From: Trichaptum fuscoviolaceum
Lineage: Eukaryota > Basidiomycota > Agaricomycetes > Hymenochaetales > Trichaptaceae
DNA length: 64,000 bases
Reading direction: 5' to 3'
Assembly (NCBI GenBank): GCA_910574455.1
Contig: CAJSYZ010000005.1
Coordinates: forward strand, 1,798,001-1,862,000
Part shown: positions 1 through 12,763 of the stretch, piece by piece
Layout of the letters: the number at the start of each line of letters is the position of its first letter
Position numbering within the stretch: the stretch's first letter is position 1
Notes under the pieces: generated by a model
Seen by the model: only the letters and a program-made list of their open reading frames with translations
Database searches by the model: none
Told to the model about the DNA's origin: nothing
Made by a program: the position numbers and the translations under genes

Positions 1-137
1 AGAGCTTCCTTAAAGCCACCGAGGCCCTTGTGAAGGCAAGCAAATACAATTACGTCAATTGAACTATACTTACACTCCCATCGCTCCAGTTCCTCGAGGC
101 TCAGGAAGAAGAGGAAAGCGAGGAAGACGGGGAGTAA
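1..137 (+). CDS. 3' end of an unrecognised gene (partial)
   Basis: The first bases read in frame 3 as SFLKATEALVKASKYNY. A short candidate intron starting at the GT near 55 and ending at the AG near 90 would join this to FLEAQEEEESEEDGE and a TAA at 135-137. The acidic, glutamate-rich tail looks like a real protein end. The intron would be only about 36 nt, which is short even for this genome, so an alternative is that the gene ends at the TGA near 59-61. The 5' part lies outside the window. I do not recognise the family. Confidence 0.35.
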
Positions 138-484
138 ATGATCGATGTACTACTATATATGCATTTCCCGCGTTATCTCGAAGACTACGGACATCCTTAT
201 GCCCATCCGATGTTATCATCAGCTCTGTTTCTAAACCATACTTGTACAACCTGGGTTATAGATGAATCAGACAATCCAAGCAAAATCTGATATGATACAC
301 AAAGCAAGGCTAAACGTGATTGTTACAAAATATTATGCTAAGAATATTTCCTAATAAAATATCCTTCGTTCTTTCTTCGATCACCTTCTCTGCCCCTACC
401 CCTAACACAACCTGCTTTCCCGAACTAATTTTCACATTCACTGTGAAACTTTTCTTACACGCTAATTTTTGCCTTCCTATCGCC
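138..484. other. Short intergenic region between convergent gene ends
   Basis: No coding potential seen. It separates the end of the partial gene on the left from the stop codon of the zinc-cluster factor on the minus strand, so it should hold both 3' UTRs. It contains an AATAAA-like stretch near 354-359 (CCTAATAAAATA), a possible polyadenylation signal. Confidence 0.4.
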
Positions 485-3400
485 TCACCAGGCTTCTGGC
501 ATGGGCGCGAAGTCGCCCATCCAGCCGGTTGGTCCGGAGAGCTGGAGGAATATTCCATCGGAGCCGTTTATCGGTATCCCCAGATCGGTTAAGCTCTGCA
601 CAGAGGAAAAGTGGGCACGAATTTGCGGATTGCACAAAAACGTAAGGAAGGTGAGGAAAAAGCATTTAGGATTGTATTGTACTATTAGGAATAGCGAAGG
701 TAACTTACGCCCTCTTGCAGCCACGCTGGAATGGCAGAGGGACTGAATATGCCCCTTTCGCTTGGCCAAGCAAATCCGAGCTCCTCCATCGTCATTGGCG
801 CTGGTACAACGGTAGGGTCGACATAGGATGGTGGCACGAGCATATTTTCGGCCCCTGCTGGCAAGGGCATCGTCGGAGGCGGGGGCGGGGGCGCAAGACT
901 TAAGCCGACCTTCCGCCGAAGGTTGGCAAGCATAATTCGCAAAGTCAACGCGTACCTGGTAGGCAGAAGACACGATACAAACCGTCAGAGAAATGCGTCA
1001 GTAACAGCGAGAGACCGCGGATCAACCAGTCGTCCAGGAAAGGAACGGGGGCGAAAAGGTGTGTACTCACCGCTCTGCCGCGACATCTGATAGCAGCTGT
1101 GCGAGCTGTTCGACTTGCGCCGTGATAGCCGACAAATCAAGCTCCGAGGGGAAGAGATTCGCCATCTTGAGTAGGAATAAGCCTGAAAATGCGGCGGTGA
1201 CAAGGCAGTCATGTACGGCGTAGCGTAGTGCCGCACGATACGATGGTGAGCTGAGGAAGATAGACAAACAAGCCGATGCAGCGTCCTTTGCTTGGAAGGC
1301 AAGCTCACGCTGCTCAAAAGGCATCTTATCCCAAGATACGCCACGAAGCGCAACACATACAAGCCAGAGCTTCGCGTAGTGAAGATCGCCAGCAAGTATC
1401 TTCCGGAGAAGAGAATCATCCTCTAGCGATCGTGCTGCAGAAACAGATGCTGAGTATCTAGCATCGCCTGAGACATCGGTAGGAATACCATGCAGCTCAT
1501 CACAGTCCTGCCACCATTTATCAAGGGCAACATTTGCCCGCCGTATAAATGCCAGAGTATTGTGGTTCACCTGCCCGTTGAGTGGTGATAATGTTTCGTA
1601 TATTTGTGCTGATGAAATTCTCAGTCTAGGCTCCAATAACCAAAGAAAATGATGGATTTCTCACTCTTTTGAGCGATAAGCTCAATCAGAGAGATGAGCC
1701 GGACGTCCGTCGGCGAAGCCATTGGATGCGATAGCAGCAGTCTACAATGCCGGATAGAGCTTTCATCGCGCAGGACAATAGGTCGCCCAGTCCCCAAACT
1801 CATCCTAGAAAAACAATATCGTTAGATGCTGTCCCATAAAATAGGCGGGTTTCCCGATATGAAGCTCAAGGATACACGAACGTGCGAGGAGCACATTGGT
1901 CTGAATCTTATCGTATCCTTCGGAGCAACGGAGATGAATAGACGTCGACGCAACACTCACTGATGATCGAACCAATATAGACATAGCCAGATGCGCGCAG
2001 AGACGACTGTACCCGTCCATGAAGAAGATAATCAGTATTTGTCAAGCGGCGTTAAGTGTGGCAAGGATAGATGAACGAAGATGACGTCGTCGAGAATGGG
2101 GTAAGAATGTACCCACCAAGATCACGCTCTTCTTCGTCAGAGCGCCGCTTGACACCTCCGTCTGCCAGCTTCTCCAGCGCACGGTGCAAGCCAAGGTCAA
2201 GGGCCATGCGCATCGCGTGCCCAGATGGAAGCCATCCATTCGTACTCCAAGCTGCCAGCAGGAGCATCCCTGGAACAAATTCGAGCTCAGCATGCATAGA
2301 ATGGTTTCACGTCTCACAAACTTATCACGAGAACTGACCTTGCACGGCTTCCTTCCGCACAACCGGACCAAAAAGTGATGACCGTGCAATACCCTGAGCT
2401 TCCTCCAGGCACTTGTAGAATGTCGGGGAAAGTGCACCATTGCCAGAGCGGATTTTGCTCGCGATTGCGAGGATTGCGTCAAAAGTCCATGGTGTTCGTT
2501 CCTTGAGTCCTTCGTATGTATCATATGCTGGATCAAAGAGCGGGATGAAGAGATGGCAGCCCGAAAAGAAACTGGTAGCAGACAGTTAGAGTTTCGCGCC
2601 GGCAGTACGAATGTAAATGTTTACATATGATACAACTCCCTAGCCTCTTGATCAGAGACTAAGCCCTTTAAAAAAATAACAATTACTGATGTGTGAAACG
2701 TGAGTGAGAGTCTTCGAACCTTTTCTACGACATGGGGGAAAGCGTTCCTCGGAATTGGTTCCGCTTTCTTTCTCTTTTTTACCCTGTGTCACAACAAATA
2801 TTTCATCACTATTCCTGTTACGAAGGATCATGGGTCGTAACGAACCTCGGGTGCGATGTTGACGGGGCTGCTGCTGCCTCAGCCGCTGCATTGGCAAGGC
2901 CTTGAAGTGCCTCAATTGGCGCATTCATTGTGGAACGGGGTAAGGTGTCTTCCGATTCATCATCGGACGAAGGGGCGGTACTAGGTACAATGCCATACGT
3001 TGCGTATTTATGTGGCTATTTTACGGGTCAATAGGAGAAGACTAGTTTAGAACATGCGAAGTACAGCTCACCGGAGGGGCAAAGCCAGGAAGCGGCGGGA
3101 AGGACTTCCCTGAGCTCGACCGAGGAGAACCAGACGTCGGATTGAATATGTCAACGTTAGTGCGAGGCGGGCCGTTCGCAGATAGATAGACGCCCTGCAT
3201 GTCGCGGTTCTGCTGTGGAGGTGGCATATTCTGGTCGTACGGTGGAGAGGGGAACGAGCCGTTTCCCGGAGCGCTCTGACCGCCTTGAATGACATTCAGA
3301 ATCCGGTCAAGAGAGTTCTGCAAGCCTATCATTTGGCTTTGCATAACCTGTTTGCATGAGGGTAATCAAGATAAGATGGAGATGGAGACCATATCATCGG

Positions 3401-3928
3401 TAACAACACACCAAGTACTGGCCCTCGAGTCGGGACACACGTCTAATAGAGTGAGAAGGGTTGCGTTAATTACGATGATCTTCGCCATGTCAGAAAGCAA
3501 ATGACGCACTCGAGCGAGCCATTCAGCATCTGTTGACTGTTTTTCTTCTCCGGCTTTTCGAAGATACATGGTGTGCCCGCAAGAGTGCAGCGACGGCAGG
3601 GAGCCTGGAGAGAGGTAGGTGAGTCCGGGCCGGGCGGATTGGCGGACCTCAACCATGGCGGGATGGCGGGGCGGCACACGCGATATATATTGTCGACTGC
3701 ACTCACCTCGCCCTCACATCTGTTCTTGCCCTTTCGACACGCGGTGCAAGCACGCGCGCCGCGCTTTGGAATATGTCCTGGCGGCAGCTGGTGCTGTGCC
3801 TGAGCTGGACTTGTCGGGGAGTGGGCCATGTTGTTCCCCAGCGTGCCGTTCGTACTTCCAGACAGCGAGCGCGGTCGTTTCGCAGGGAGCTCAGAGGAGT
3901 TGGACAGTGACGACGGGGAAAGGGACAT
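485..3928 (-). CDS. Zn(2)Cys(6) fungal transcription factor, multi-exon
   Basis: Nuclear DNA-binding regulator of the Gal4 class. The N-terminus (from the ATG at 3928) carries the zinc cluster in two pieces, CTACRKGKNRCEGE and APCRRCTLAGTPC, separated by an intron; together they give the six cysteines that bind two zinc ions. A proline/serine-rich linker follows (3042-3344). The middle has the fungal-specific transcription factor domain: the exon near 2052-2297 reads LLAAWSTNGWLPSGHAMRMA then LDLGLHRALEKL, and the exon near 1067-1636 has ANVALDKWWQDCDEL. The C-terminus has a run of prolines near 860-900, a typical activation-region feature, and ends PMPEAW at a TGA (485-487). About nine exons are needed; boundaries are only partly worked out. 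The gene lies tail-to-tail with the gene at the left edge. Target genes cannot be told from sequence. Confidence 0.85.
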
Positions 3929-6900
3929 CGAGGGCGCCGCTGCCGGGGGAGGGGGTAAGCGGGGAGTCGAGCTTCTTCACCGAGCTCAGCGAAAGAATAT
4001 GCGGGGTCAATTTGCATCTATTTGTCCGCCTCAGCTGTGCTTACGCAATCAGCAGTGCAGAAAGAAGCAGAAGAGCCAGGCACCGGTCATTTGACTGCAA
4101 CTTGAACACACCCGCACTCGTCTCATCCTCAGCACTCCCTCCAACACATCCTCTTGTACCGATTTTCCTCCTGCTATTTCATCTCTAAAACATCGCATCT
4201 TTCTGGCTCAGATATTAGATTGCAATCCGGGTGCATAGGACATACACGACGGCATTTGCGACGAAAGGCCACCGCCGTTGAACCTTAAGGATCGTGTCTC
4301 TGGCTTCGATGAAGGTCGATAGCTTGTTCTTGCACATGCAAACCTAGCGGCACGCCAATTTGCAGTGGACACGCGCCTGGATATGACATACATATTGAAC
4401 TTCTTGTATTCAATGCCTCGGGTCTACCGGCTTCAACGGGCGCCCGAAAGATCTTCACATCTCCAGCGAATGTACGTCTGAGGAAACTCCGTTCATCGCA
4501 CCGCATATTCCGTCACTTGTATCCAAACCCAATCGACCCCGCACGTCCCTGTCTCGCCTGACTGTTGCAGTCGCATCCAATGGCCTTAAAATAGGTCTAT
4601 TCAAATGCAGCTCCCGCACAGATATCTGCAGCATGTTCTATCAAGAATATTGCCTCTTTTGGACTCACTTTCCGTAAAGTCTACTTACCGAACAAATATC
4701 AACGTTTCTCGACAACTCTTTGCAGGGCTTTGCTGGCGGGAGAAGCACTGGGAGCCCTATGTACTCAACCGAAGCATGGCCGAGTGGCTTTTGGAGGAAC
4801 TGCATATCTTGAAAATCTTCATCAAAAAAGTCCACTACCTACCTATTCACCGTTGCAACCTCTCGTGAACGGTCTCTCAATGCCCGTCATTTTTCTTTAT
4901 CTACGGCTAAGAGGGGGTGTTTTAACAGGCTTCCACGGTGCGGGGGTTGTCCGAAAATCTGCTCTGGTATTCGTTACGCCTACTACATGCCTTCTTCTGG
5001 AGTTGAATGAGGACTACGAGACAAATACCCGTTACGAAGAAAGCCAAACCTTTGCGGAGTAGCTAAGCGCTGATCATCAGTCATCATTCAGACTAACTTC
5101 TGTGTATTGTCATACCGTTTCGTCAACACGATTATGGCCACTCTATGATTTCCGTACCCACCCGAGCTTAACTTCACCATAGTGATATCTAGTCCTATAA
5201 AGTTGACACTCACCGGCGGCAAAATATTACAATAGACAGGGTCCGAGGTTACACCAGTCGTATCCGATGTATAAACATTATTCACACATCAGCGGTGGCG
5301 ACGCCCCTCAAAATTATGTACGTCCTCATACCTGCTTCGATGTATGTCCCTCTTATTGGTTTTTAATTAGCTAGGGATTACCTACGCTTGCAACGTTCCA
5401 CATATTCCAAAGGATTGCAAGCAAAGACTGTATGCTACGGAAGAGCTGACCATAACGCTTTTCTCACAATTCTCCTAAGCGCTCTTTCGCATGACTTTCA
5501 CTACTCGTGGGAGGGTGCATGGATAACTTATCTCATAAGATTGGAGCCATTCTCTTCACATCCGTCTCCGCTTTGCTCAGTTACTTTGTTGGGCTACGCG
5601 CCTTACACGAACCATGGTAAGTAAATTGATCAATGCGAGCCTCACCTCATATATATCTACATACAGCATCATACCCGCTCGTTTCGTAAACATTCCTGTT
5701 TCCTCCATGTACGTGAACGGAGAGCGATCGAACCCTACTTGGTTCATTCAGACTACTACCGGAAATGAACACGGGAGGAAAGAGACCCCAGCCCCTCCTA
5801 CCTCATACAATCTGGCCTTTGAGTTGCTATCTCAATCATCTTGACGAGCTCCAGCTCACCACACATCATGATCTGTTCTATCATCTCCCCCTTCTATTCT
5901 TGACCTTCTTTTTCCCTCCCCTTCTTTCATATCTTGTGTTTTCACGCTCGTTGGTCGTTTCCCGCACTCTCGGCACTCTACCTTAGCTTCTGACTCGCAA
6001 CTTTTAGTCGTCTCGGTTGCCGGCTGGATCTTTGGAATTACCTCGAGGGTCGACTCCTTCCATCTCCCCTTGAAACCGATCTTCCCCTCTCTGAAGGTTG
6101 TTCTTACATGCTGTCACCTGGAACTTGAATGCGGAACTCCCATGATCCAGTATACGTTTGCACCCATTCAACCCTATGATGTGTCTGCATCACGAAGTTC
6201 ATATAGACATCCTGAGATCCGACATCCTCCCGTTTTGGTGACAACCGATGCACTTTATTCCCAGTGACCTACAGCTCAGAGCATGAGAGCTTCCATTCGT
6301 CCCTGATGGAAAGCTGGGCGTCGCCGTTGGCCGCCGGTCGACAGCGTCCGAGGGTATAGGTACTTCAAGAATTATGGTTTCCTCCCGGCTAGGACAATGA
6401 GCGTCTGGTAAACTCCGTGCCACTGAGCTCTTGACTCACGTATACCTTCCCTTTTCAGCAACTGAATGAGTCGTGTACGCTGGCTGTAGATAGGAGAGAA
6501 AGTCTAAGGTTGGAATCTGGTACCTGCCAGTGGACGCTCACGGAGTCGTTTGGGCACATCCCGCATCAAACTCCATTGGGGCATGCGAGCATATATGTAA
6601 GTTCTATTATCTACTTCTCTCATACATCAGGGAGATAGTCGCGCAGTTTCGTTATCCCCCCTTCTCTCCCCCAGTTATCTGGTAGCTCTACGTCCATCCG
6701 TCCTTCTTGCCATCCTCGTATGTACTTCCATCTCCTCCCCTCATTGCTTAGGTCTTCGGCCATGGTAACGTTTTCTATTTCCCTATCTGCATTGTGACTG
6801 CCGCCTCCTCCACAGTCGCATACCTCTCATCTCTGCCGACTCCGATCTATGCGCAAGGTTAACGTCCTGCTCTACGACGCCAATCCTTTCCCCTTCGAAT

Positions 6901-7925
6901 TCGGGCCCTTTGCTCGTCGGATGCACTTTTAAAACCCACAATTGGACTTATCCCCGTAGGGATATCCAGTTTTCTATTTCTTGCTATCGCTGTAGCGTGG
7001 CTCCATTGCAGGCCCGGAGCCCCCTATAAACCGCGCCTGGTTGGTTCTCCGTTTTCTCCTCATCCCATTGCATTCGTGAGCCCAATATGTGGTTAGATTC
7101 TGACCTGACTTCTCACTGGCCCCTCAAGCGTAAAAAGTGCGACACCCCGCTTCGAATATCTAATGTTTCCCGACTTTTGCTGTCACTAATGTCGATCCTA
7201 GTCCCCGAGGGCATCGTTCCAAGTTATTTGGCTCACATATAACTCCAATGTTCCCGCCCTGTCATAGGTATCGATGCCCACCGGCGTCCGTTACTTCAAA
7301 ACATCCGTCCTTTCTTACGAGAAGCTACCCAACTTCGATCCGGAGGCTTTCGATCGAGGATTTACCATGAACCTTCCCCGGATCGGGTATCTCAGCGCGA
7401 TCGGGTGTTTTATCCAAACAAAGACACATCCCCATTGGTAACCATCATAACGCTGTTGCTATTTCCGATGACTTATGTAGCTGCGCTACTTTGCCGACTT
7501 TACTGTCCTGTTGCGGAGAGCCGAATGTATTGAGTTGTTCTGTTCAATGAATTAGCTATGACACTAAAATTTAACACCCAAATGAATAGTACGGACTTCC
7601 CAGCTTGAAAATCTCGCCTTCACACATTCTGAGAATTCTGTGGACCCGCTCATGTTGTGCCTGCCGGATTGTCAGAACTGCATACAAATGAACCTCCTAC
7701 AGCAATCTGTGTAGTTATGTATAGTACAGTAAATATATGCAGATCATTGCCAGTGGTCATGCCGCGGCGTGCGATAATGACATCATTTTTAGCTTCAAGT
7801 TTACGTTAAACGACTTGAAGGCGTTCGTGTCCGACATCACCACGGTCCACCAGCGCACTCGTCTCTTGCCCTCGTCCTTCTTGCACACTCCCTCTGCTAG
7901 TGGATATTTCTTGTATTTATACACC
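3929..7925. other. Gene-poor 4 kb region, C/T-rich in its second half
   Basis: No open frame here has convincing protein character. From about 5840 to 7000 the plus strand is rich in C and T with several GT..AG-like pairs (for example the stretch near 6597-6680). This could be a long spliced leader or a non-coding transcript, as often seen before regulatory genes in basidiomycetes. It must also hold the promoter of the zinc-cluster factor (just right of 3928) and of ohr (just left of 7926). Nothing else is supported. Confidence 0.3.
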
Positions 7926-8673
7926 ATGTTGTTCCGAGCTATTTCTCGCCAGCTTCCTCGAGCATCACAGACTTTATCGCAGCAGGTTGTAAACCGCATC
8001 CAAAGTCGTTCGATCATTTTGTTGACAGAGAAGAAGGTACTCAACGACCCACCCTGCCTTTGCGAAAATGTTACTGGATAAGCATCACGATAGCTAACGC
8101 GGTCCGTATGATTGCAGTACACCGCTCATGCGATCGCTGAGGGCGCTGGGCGCAACGGGGGCGTGAAATCCATCGGCGATGGAGAGGCAGCTCTAGAGCT
8201 GAAGCTTTCTACGCCGAAGACGCTCGGCGGAAGCGGCGATGGACAGAATCCGGAGCAGCTCTTTGCCATGGGATATGCATGTACGTGTACCAATTGTTGA
8301 CTATCAAGTATAGTCATATTTGCGTTGGCTCAACCTCGCTTTCATGTGATTCTTGTCGTACTCGCCTCCGATACAGCGTGCTTCCTCGGTGCGCTGCAGT
8401 TCGTCGCAGGGAAAGCCGGCAAGAAAGATGCGGTCGCAAATGCGAAGATCCACACGCATGTGTCTCTCGGTGTACCAGAGGGTTTCGAGGGTTTCGGAAT
8501 CGGTGTAGATATTAAGGTGGAAGGCGTCGAAGATGAGGCTCTCATCAAAGCCGCTCATGAAGTAGGTTGTCGCTACTTCAAACGAAATTTGACATACTAA
8601 CAGAGCAATTCAGTTCTGCCCATACAGCAGAGCTCTTACACAGGGAGTTCTTGTAAATGTATCGAAGGCTTGA
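7926..8673 (+). CDS. Organic hydroperoxide resistance protein (Ohr/OsmC family)
   Basis: Thiol peroxidase that reduces organic hydroperoxides. Four exons (7926-8036, 8118-8280, 8377-8561, 8614-8673) join in frame to a 172-residue protein. The first 30 or so residues ([20 protein letters not shown]...) are basic and lack acidic residues, so mitochondrial import is likely. The domain is full length: [33 protein letters not shown], then [12 protein letters not shown] and FCPYSRA. The two catalytic cysteines of the family are present: the one in GYASCF, split across an intron, and the one in CPYSRA. Bacterial Ohr enzymes are about 140 residues, so the extra length is the presequence. A neighbouring Ohr regulator of the bacterial OhrR type is not present, as expected for a eukaryote. 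Confidence 0.93.
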
Positions 8674-8814
8674 ATTTTTATCATCTATTGGACTTCATTA
8701 AATTACAGGGTCATGAATTATGAAAAAAAAATTATCAAACACAATGGTATTATACAACTCAGTCCCGAATTACCACAAAAAGTCCTATCCTCGCGCGCGT
8801 TATCTCGAGAATAC

Positions 8815-10742
8815 TCATAATGAGGCGCGCTGATAAGCAGGCTCAACACCGTCCGCCGACTCAAGGTAGTACATCAAGTCGCTTGTCAAGAATTCGCTCG
8901 GCCAGACCTTGCGCACTTGCTTCTTCAGGTATTCGCTCGTGATCTTGACCTGTTCCGCCGTCGATCCGGGCACGAGCTTCGTGATAGTGGGGGAGACCTC
9001 TGTAATGATAGAGTCAATGAGCTCAGGGGTGATGGGCTCTCCGGTGTCGAGACGAGAGTTGTAGTGTGCCCATTGCCAGAGCTGCACACGTGCGATTTCC
9101 GCGGTGGCAGCGTCCTCCATGAGGAAGTTGAGGGGAATGCAACCGTTTCCGCCGATCCATCCAGAGCAGTATGCGAGCGCAGCTGATACGTTGGACTTGA
9201 CACCCTCCTTCGTAATCGTACCCTTCACTTTTGCGTTCAGGAGATCAGCGGCGGCGACCTGGAATTCTTCGCGGCGAATGTGGTACTAATTCAAGAAAAA
9301 GTGTTAACACTAACGTGATATAAACATGGATCAAGTGCATACCTGATTGGGTCCTGGCATGTTCTCATTAAACACCTTCATCGCGATCTGGTTGATAAGC
9401 GGGTGCGCAATCCAGGTACCATCATGCCCGTAGGTGACTTCGCGAAGCTTGTCGGCCTTCACCTTGTTCATCGCAACTTCATTCGCCTTGTCATCACCCT
9501 TGATTGGGATTTGAGCCGACATGCCACCCATAGCGGCAACTTTCCGCCTTGAAAGAAGATGAATAATTAGCAAGACGTTGAAAAATTTCGCAAGCGAGAC
9601 TCACTTGTGGCACGTCTTGATGAGCAAACGCACATAGGCATCCATAAATCCAACCTCCATAGTCACATCCTTCCTGTCAGGTAGGACAGCACCTGGGTCT
9701 GCCCTTCTCTTCTTAATGAAGGAGAAAATGTAGTCCTGAGCAGAATGTCAGACTTCAGCTTCTTCCGTGTTTCAAGACATGTGTACTCACCCAGCGTCCA
9801 CAATTGAGACCGGACGAATGATTCCTGAGTTCGAACAAAATCTCCTCCATCTGGAAAGCAGCTGGGAGGGTCTCAATGAGGACAGTCGCACGGATGGTGT
9901 TGTGCGGAATGCCGATGTAGGACTGCGAGAAGAGGAAGACATCATTCCATAGGCGCGCTTCAAGGTAGTGCTCCATTTTTGGAAGATAGAAGTAGGGACC
10001 GGAACCCCGCGCAATCAGTTCCTTGGCATTGTGGTAGAAATAGAGTGCGAAATCAAAGAGTGAGGCAGATATAGGCTTGTTATCCACAGTCACGCGTGCT
10101 TCGTTCAGATGCCAGCCCCGTGGACTAGAAGAACACAATTAAGGATCATTCGTTCGCGGGAGCATCGAGGACTAAATAGTAACGTACCGTACAATCAGTA
10201 CCGCAGGCTTTTCCGATAGTGTATACTTCTTTCCGTTTGTCTCGAAGTCAATTTGCCTACGGATAGCATCGCGCAGATTAACTTGGCCATTGATGAGGTT
10301 TGCGAACGTAGGAGCACAGGAATCTACCGAAGATGAGGAGAGGGTGTGCGTCAGATATGGTTTCCCAAATAGGAAATAAGTAGCAGCTAAGCTTACCTTC
10401 GAAGTCGGCCATGAACGTCTTCGCGCCACTGTTGAGCGCGTTGATAACCATCTTCCTGTCTGGCGGTCCAGTGATCTCAACACGCCTATCCTCAAGGCCA
10501 GGACCCGGTGGCACGCAATGCCAGGACGGTTCAGCACGAATGTTGGCAGTCTCAGCGGGGAAGTCAAGAGGAATGCCGGAGTCGAGACGTTGTTGGGCTG
10601 TCTCGCGAGCGTTCAGTAGCTCCTGGCGGGTGGACTCAAATGTCCGGTGCAATGCTGCAAGAAACTGGAGCGCGCCGTCGGTCAAGATCTCGGAGACAGC
10701 CTTGCCCTGGCTCTTTGCACATATCTTCACTCCTGCCACCAT
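8815..10742 (-). CDS. Malate synthase (glyoxylate cycle)
   Basis: Condenses glyoxylate with acetyl-CoA to make malate, letting the fungus grow on C2 compounds and fatty acids. Six exons (10742-10397, 10323-10188, 10124-9791, 9735-9605, 9547-9343, 9285-8815) join in frame to 540 residues, the normal length of the malate synthase A type. The family signature [12 protein letters not shown] plus DYIF is seen, split by the third intron, and [15 protein letters not shown] precedes it. The C-terminus is YQRASL. This ASL end is a weak variant of the peroxisomal SKL-type signal, so peroxisomal import is possible but not certain. The tail lies next to the Ohr gene tail (convergent, about 140 bp apart). 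Confidence 0.96.
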
Positions 10743-11316
10743 CTTGTTGAGAGTTCTCTTCGGGATTGAGGAAAGTTTGAGAATATAGGTGAGGAGAAGG
10801 AAGTAAGAAGCAGAGGGTGATAGTGGGTTGAAATTGAACGTGCGTTGGGCTTTTAAAGGCTGGAGGAAGGTGCAGCGGCACCCCGTAGTATTCCGGGGTG
10901 GCGTGCAAGGCGCATCGTCACCGGAAACCGAAGTCAGTATTCACGTGTCACGTCGCGTCACAACTCTGTATCGTCATTATAGACGGAACTCAACGCCTCA
11001 GCGGGTCCCTCCTCCGCTCCGTCTCTAATAAAGTCAGCTATCTCACAGAACAGCCACCAGAGGATCTAAGGAATAAAGGAGTTCCTGGAGCCCCTTCTCC
11101 GTGTCCAACGACGCTGCTCTAGACGCACTTCATTATCCGGACAATTTACAAGCCATTTGTCTCTTCACATTCCGTGATGCCCCTTATGGTACAGCAGTTG
11201 GAAAAGCTCACCGGTTCTTCGCTGCCAGCCCCGACATGCCCCGTTTGCTCGTATTCAAGATTTAACACGTTTACAAGATCCGGTTAGAGTACGTAGAGAC
11301 ATTGCTATCGTACATT
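10743..11316. other. Intergenic: malate synthase promoter and GET1 3' UTR
   Basis: Both flanking genes are on the minus strand. The part next to 10743 should be the malate synthase leader; it is rich in short pyrimidine tracts on the minus strand. No further gene is supported here. Confidence 0.5.
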
Positions 11317-12156
11317 CTATTGAACCTTCGCCTTAGCGGGCTTGCCCTTCTCTTCCGAAACAGAGGAACCTACGAGACAAAAATCATGAGCAACCCTCTA
11401 GGCCTCGGCAAAATCTGAGATTGCAGTCGCATGACGTACTAGCTAAGTCCTTCACAACGCGCTCGCCAACCTTGATTACCCTCCGACACGCCATCTGCCA
11501 TGCCCCACAGCTTACCGAGCCTGGTCCAGACAACGAGTGAGTCAGCGGAAAATGTAGTGAGCCGCATCTGTCAACTCTACGTACCAGCGGGAGCGAAGGG
11601 GAACGACAAAAGCCATGTCGCGGGACCAAGCCATCCCGGCGGGAGGTAGAACACAGCAGACTTCCGATAGTACCATCCAAGCACGAACTGGACACCTGTT
11701 GTAATGATCCAAATGAAGGAATTGAACTGCACGGAAAACGAGGTTCGCGTCGAGCCGAGCTCGCCATCTGTTATGCAGCATACTACTTAGTACATGAGTT
11801 AGATACGCTGGGACAGTGCGTACTGAGCTTCTCCAACTCTGCGAGACCTTTATCGACCTTTCTCCTCAATTTTGCCCACTTGGCGAACTGGTCTTGTGAA
11901 CTTGTTTGTAAAAGCTCGGCTTTCGTTGCCAGAATATCTGACTTCAGACTACGCTGCTTTGAAACTTTTGAGGTGTGAAATATGCGCAAATAGAGTGAGT
12001 AGGCCTGGAAGAATGGGGAACGTACGCAGGTGTTAGCACCACACAGACATGGAAATTGATGCACAAACTCACAAGTTCGAGAATGACGGATTGCCCTATC
12101 CATTGAATGAGCTCTGTGACGAAGACGAGTATGAAAATCGACAATGCTAAAGACAT
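11317..12156 (-). CDS. GET1: GET1/WRB, receptor subunit for tail-anchored protein insertion
   Basis: ER membrane subunit that, with GET2, receives the GET3-tail-anchored protein complex. Five exons join in frame. The start [12 protein letters not shown] at 12156 begins the first membrane segment, ending [15 protein letters not shown]. The next exon gives [20 protein letters not shown] and the family's cytosolic coiled coil with [20 protein letters not shown]. The third part has two more membrane stretches ([18 protein letters not shown] and [17 protein letters not shown]), then [17 protein letters not shown]. The tail is [17 protein letters not shown], ending at TAG (11317-11319). Order of segments and length (about 215 residues) fit the WRB/GET1 (CHD5-like) family closely. 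No truncation seen. Confidence 0.92.
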
Positions 12157-12763
12157 GATGGGCAGCACAAAGCCGCTGCGCCCCAAAGTGCAAAGGCGAG
12201 GGAAAGGAAGACGTGTCAAGCACGAGGTAGTAGTAGTATTACCTAAAATGGAAGGTCATATACCGGATTAGGATGCTACTCAGGCTCGCAATCAGCCTGC
12301 TTCCCTCCATCCGAGTCATGCTCGAGACAGTTCGACTATTTTCTAGTGGCATTGTAGCTTTGCGTGTCATTACTCATCTTCCTGCGCGGCTCAAGACCAT
12401 CCTACAGTCCTCTACAAAAACACGTAAATTACATTTATTTCGAAGTCGTGCTGTTAAAATTACAATGAACAAAAAGGATGGCAAACAAATTCTACACTAG
12501 TGCGTACATAAAATCCATGACACAAATACAACAGTTTTCATAACTTATGGCAGCGATAATCTATGCGAATGAATAAATTTGCGTTATACTTCATCAATGA
12601 GTCGATACCTCCGCACGAAGCTAGGCTCTACGTGTAACCTATGGGCTTCCGCACGTTGACTTATGAATTCGGCTAGTTATACGGACGCCCGGCGGGGCTA
12701 GAGATAACAGGAACGAAGGTGAGCTGAGGCCGGAATTCGGGTGCCCGAACGGATCCTTCATGG
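12157..12763. other. Intergenic region between GET1 start and BTB gene end
   Basis: Contains the GET1 promoter (left side, minus strand) and the 3' end of the BTB gene. Short open frames here have no recognisable protein character. Confidence 0.4.

Noticed and set aside
4774..4860. tRNA-like start: GCATGGCCGAGTGGCTTTTGG resembles the A-box of a Ser/Leu tRNA.
   Set aside because: No GGTTCGA-type B-box follows at the right distance and no acceptor stem can be paired; not a tRNA gene.
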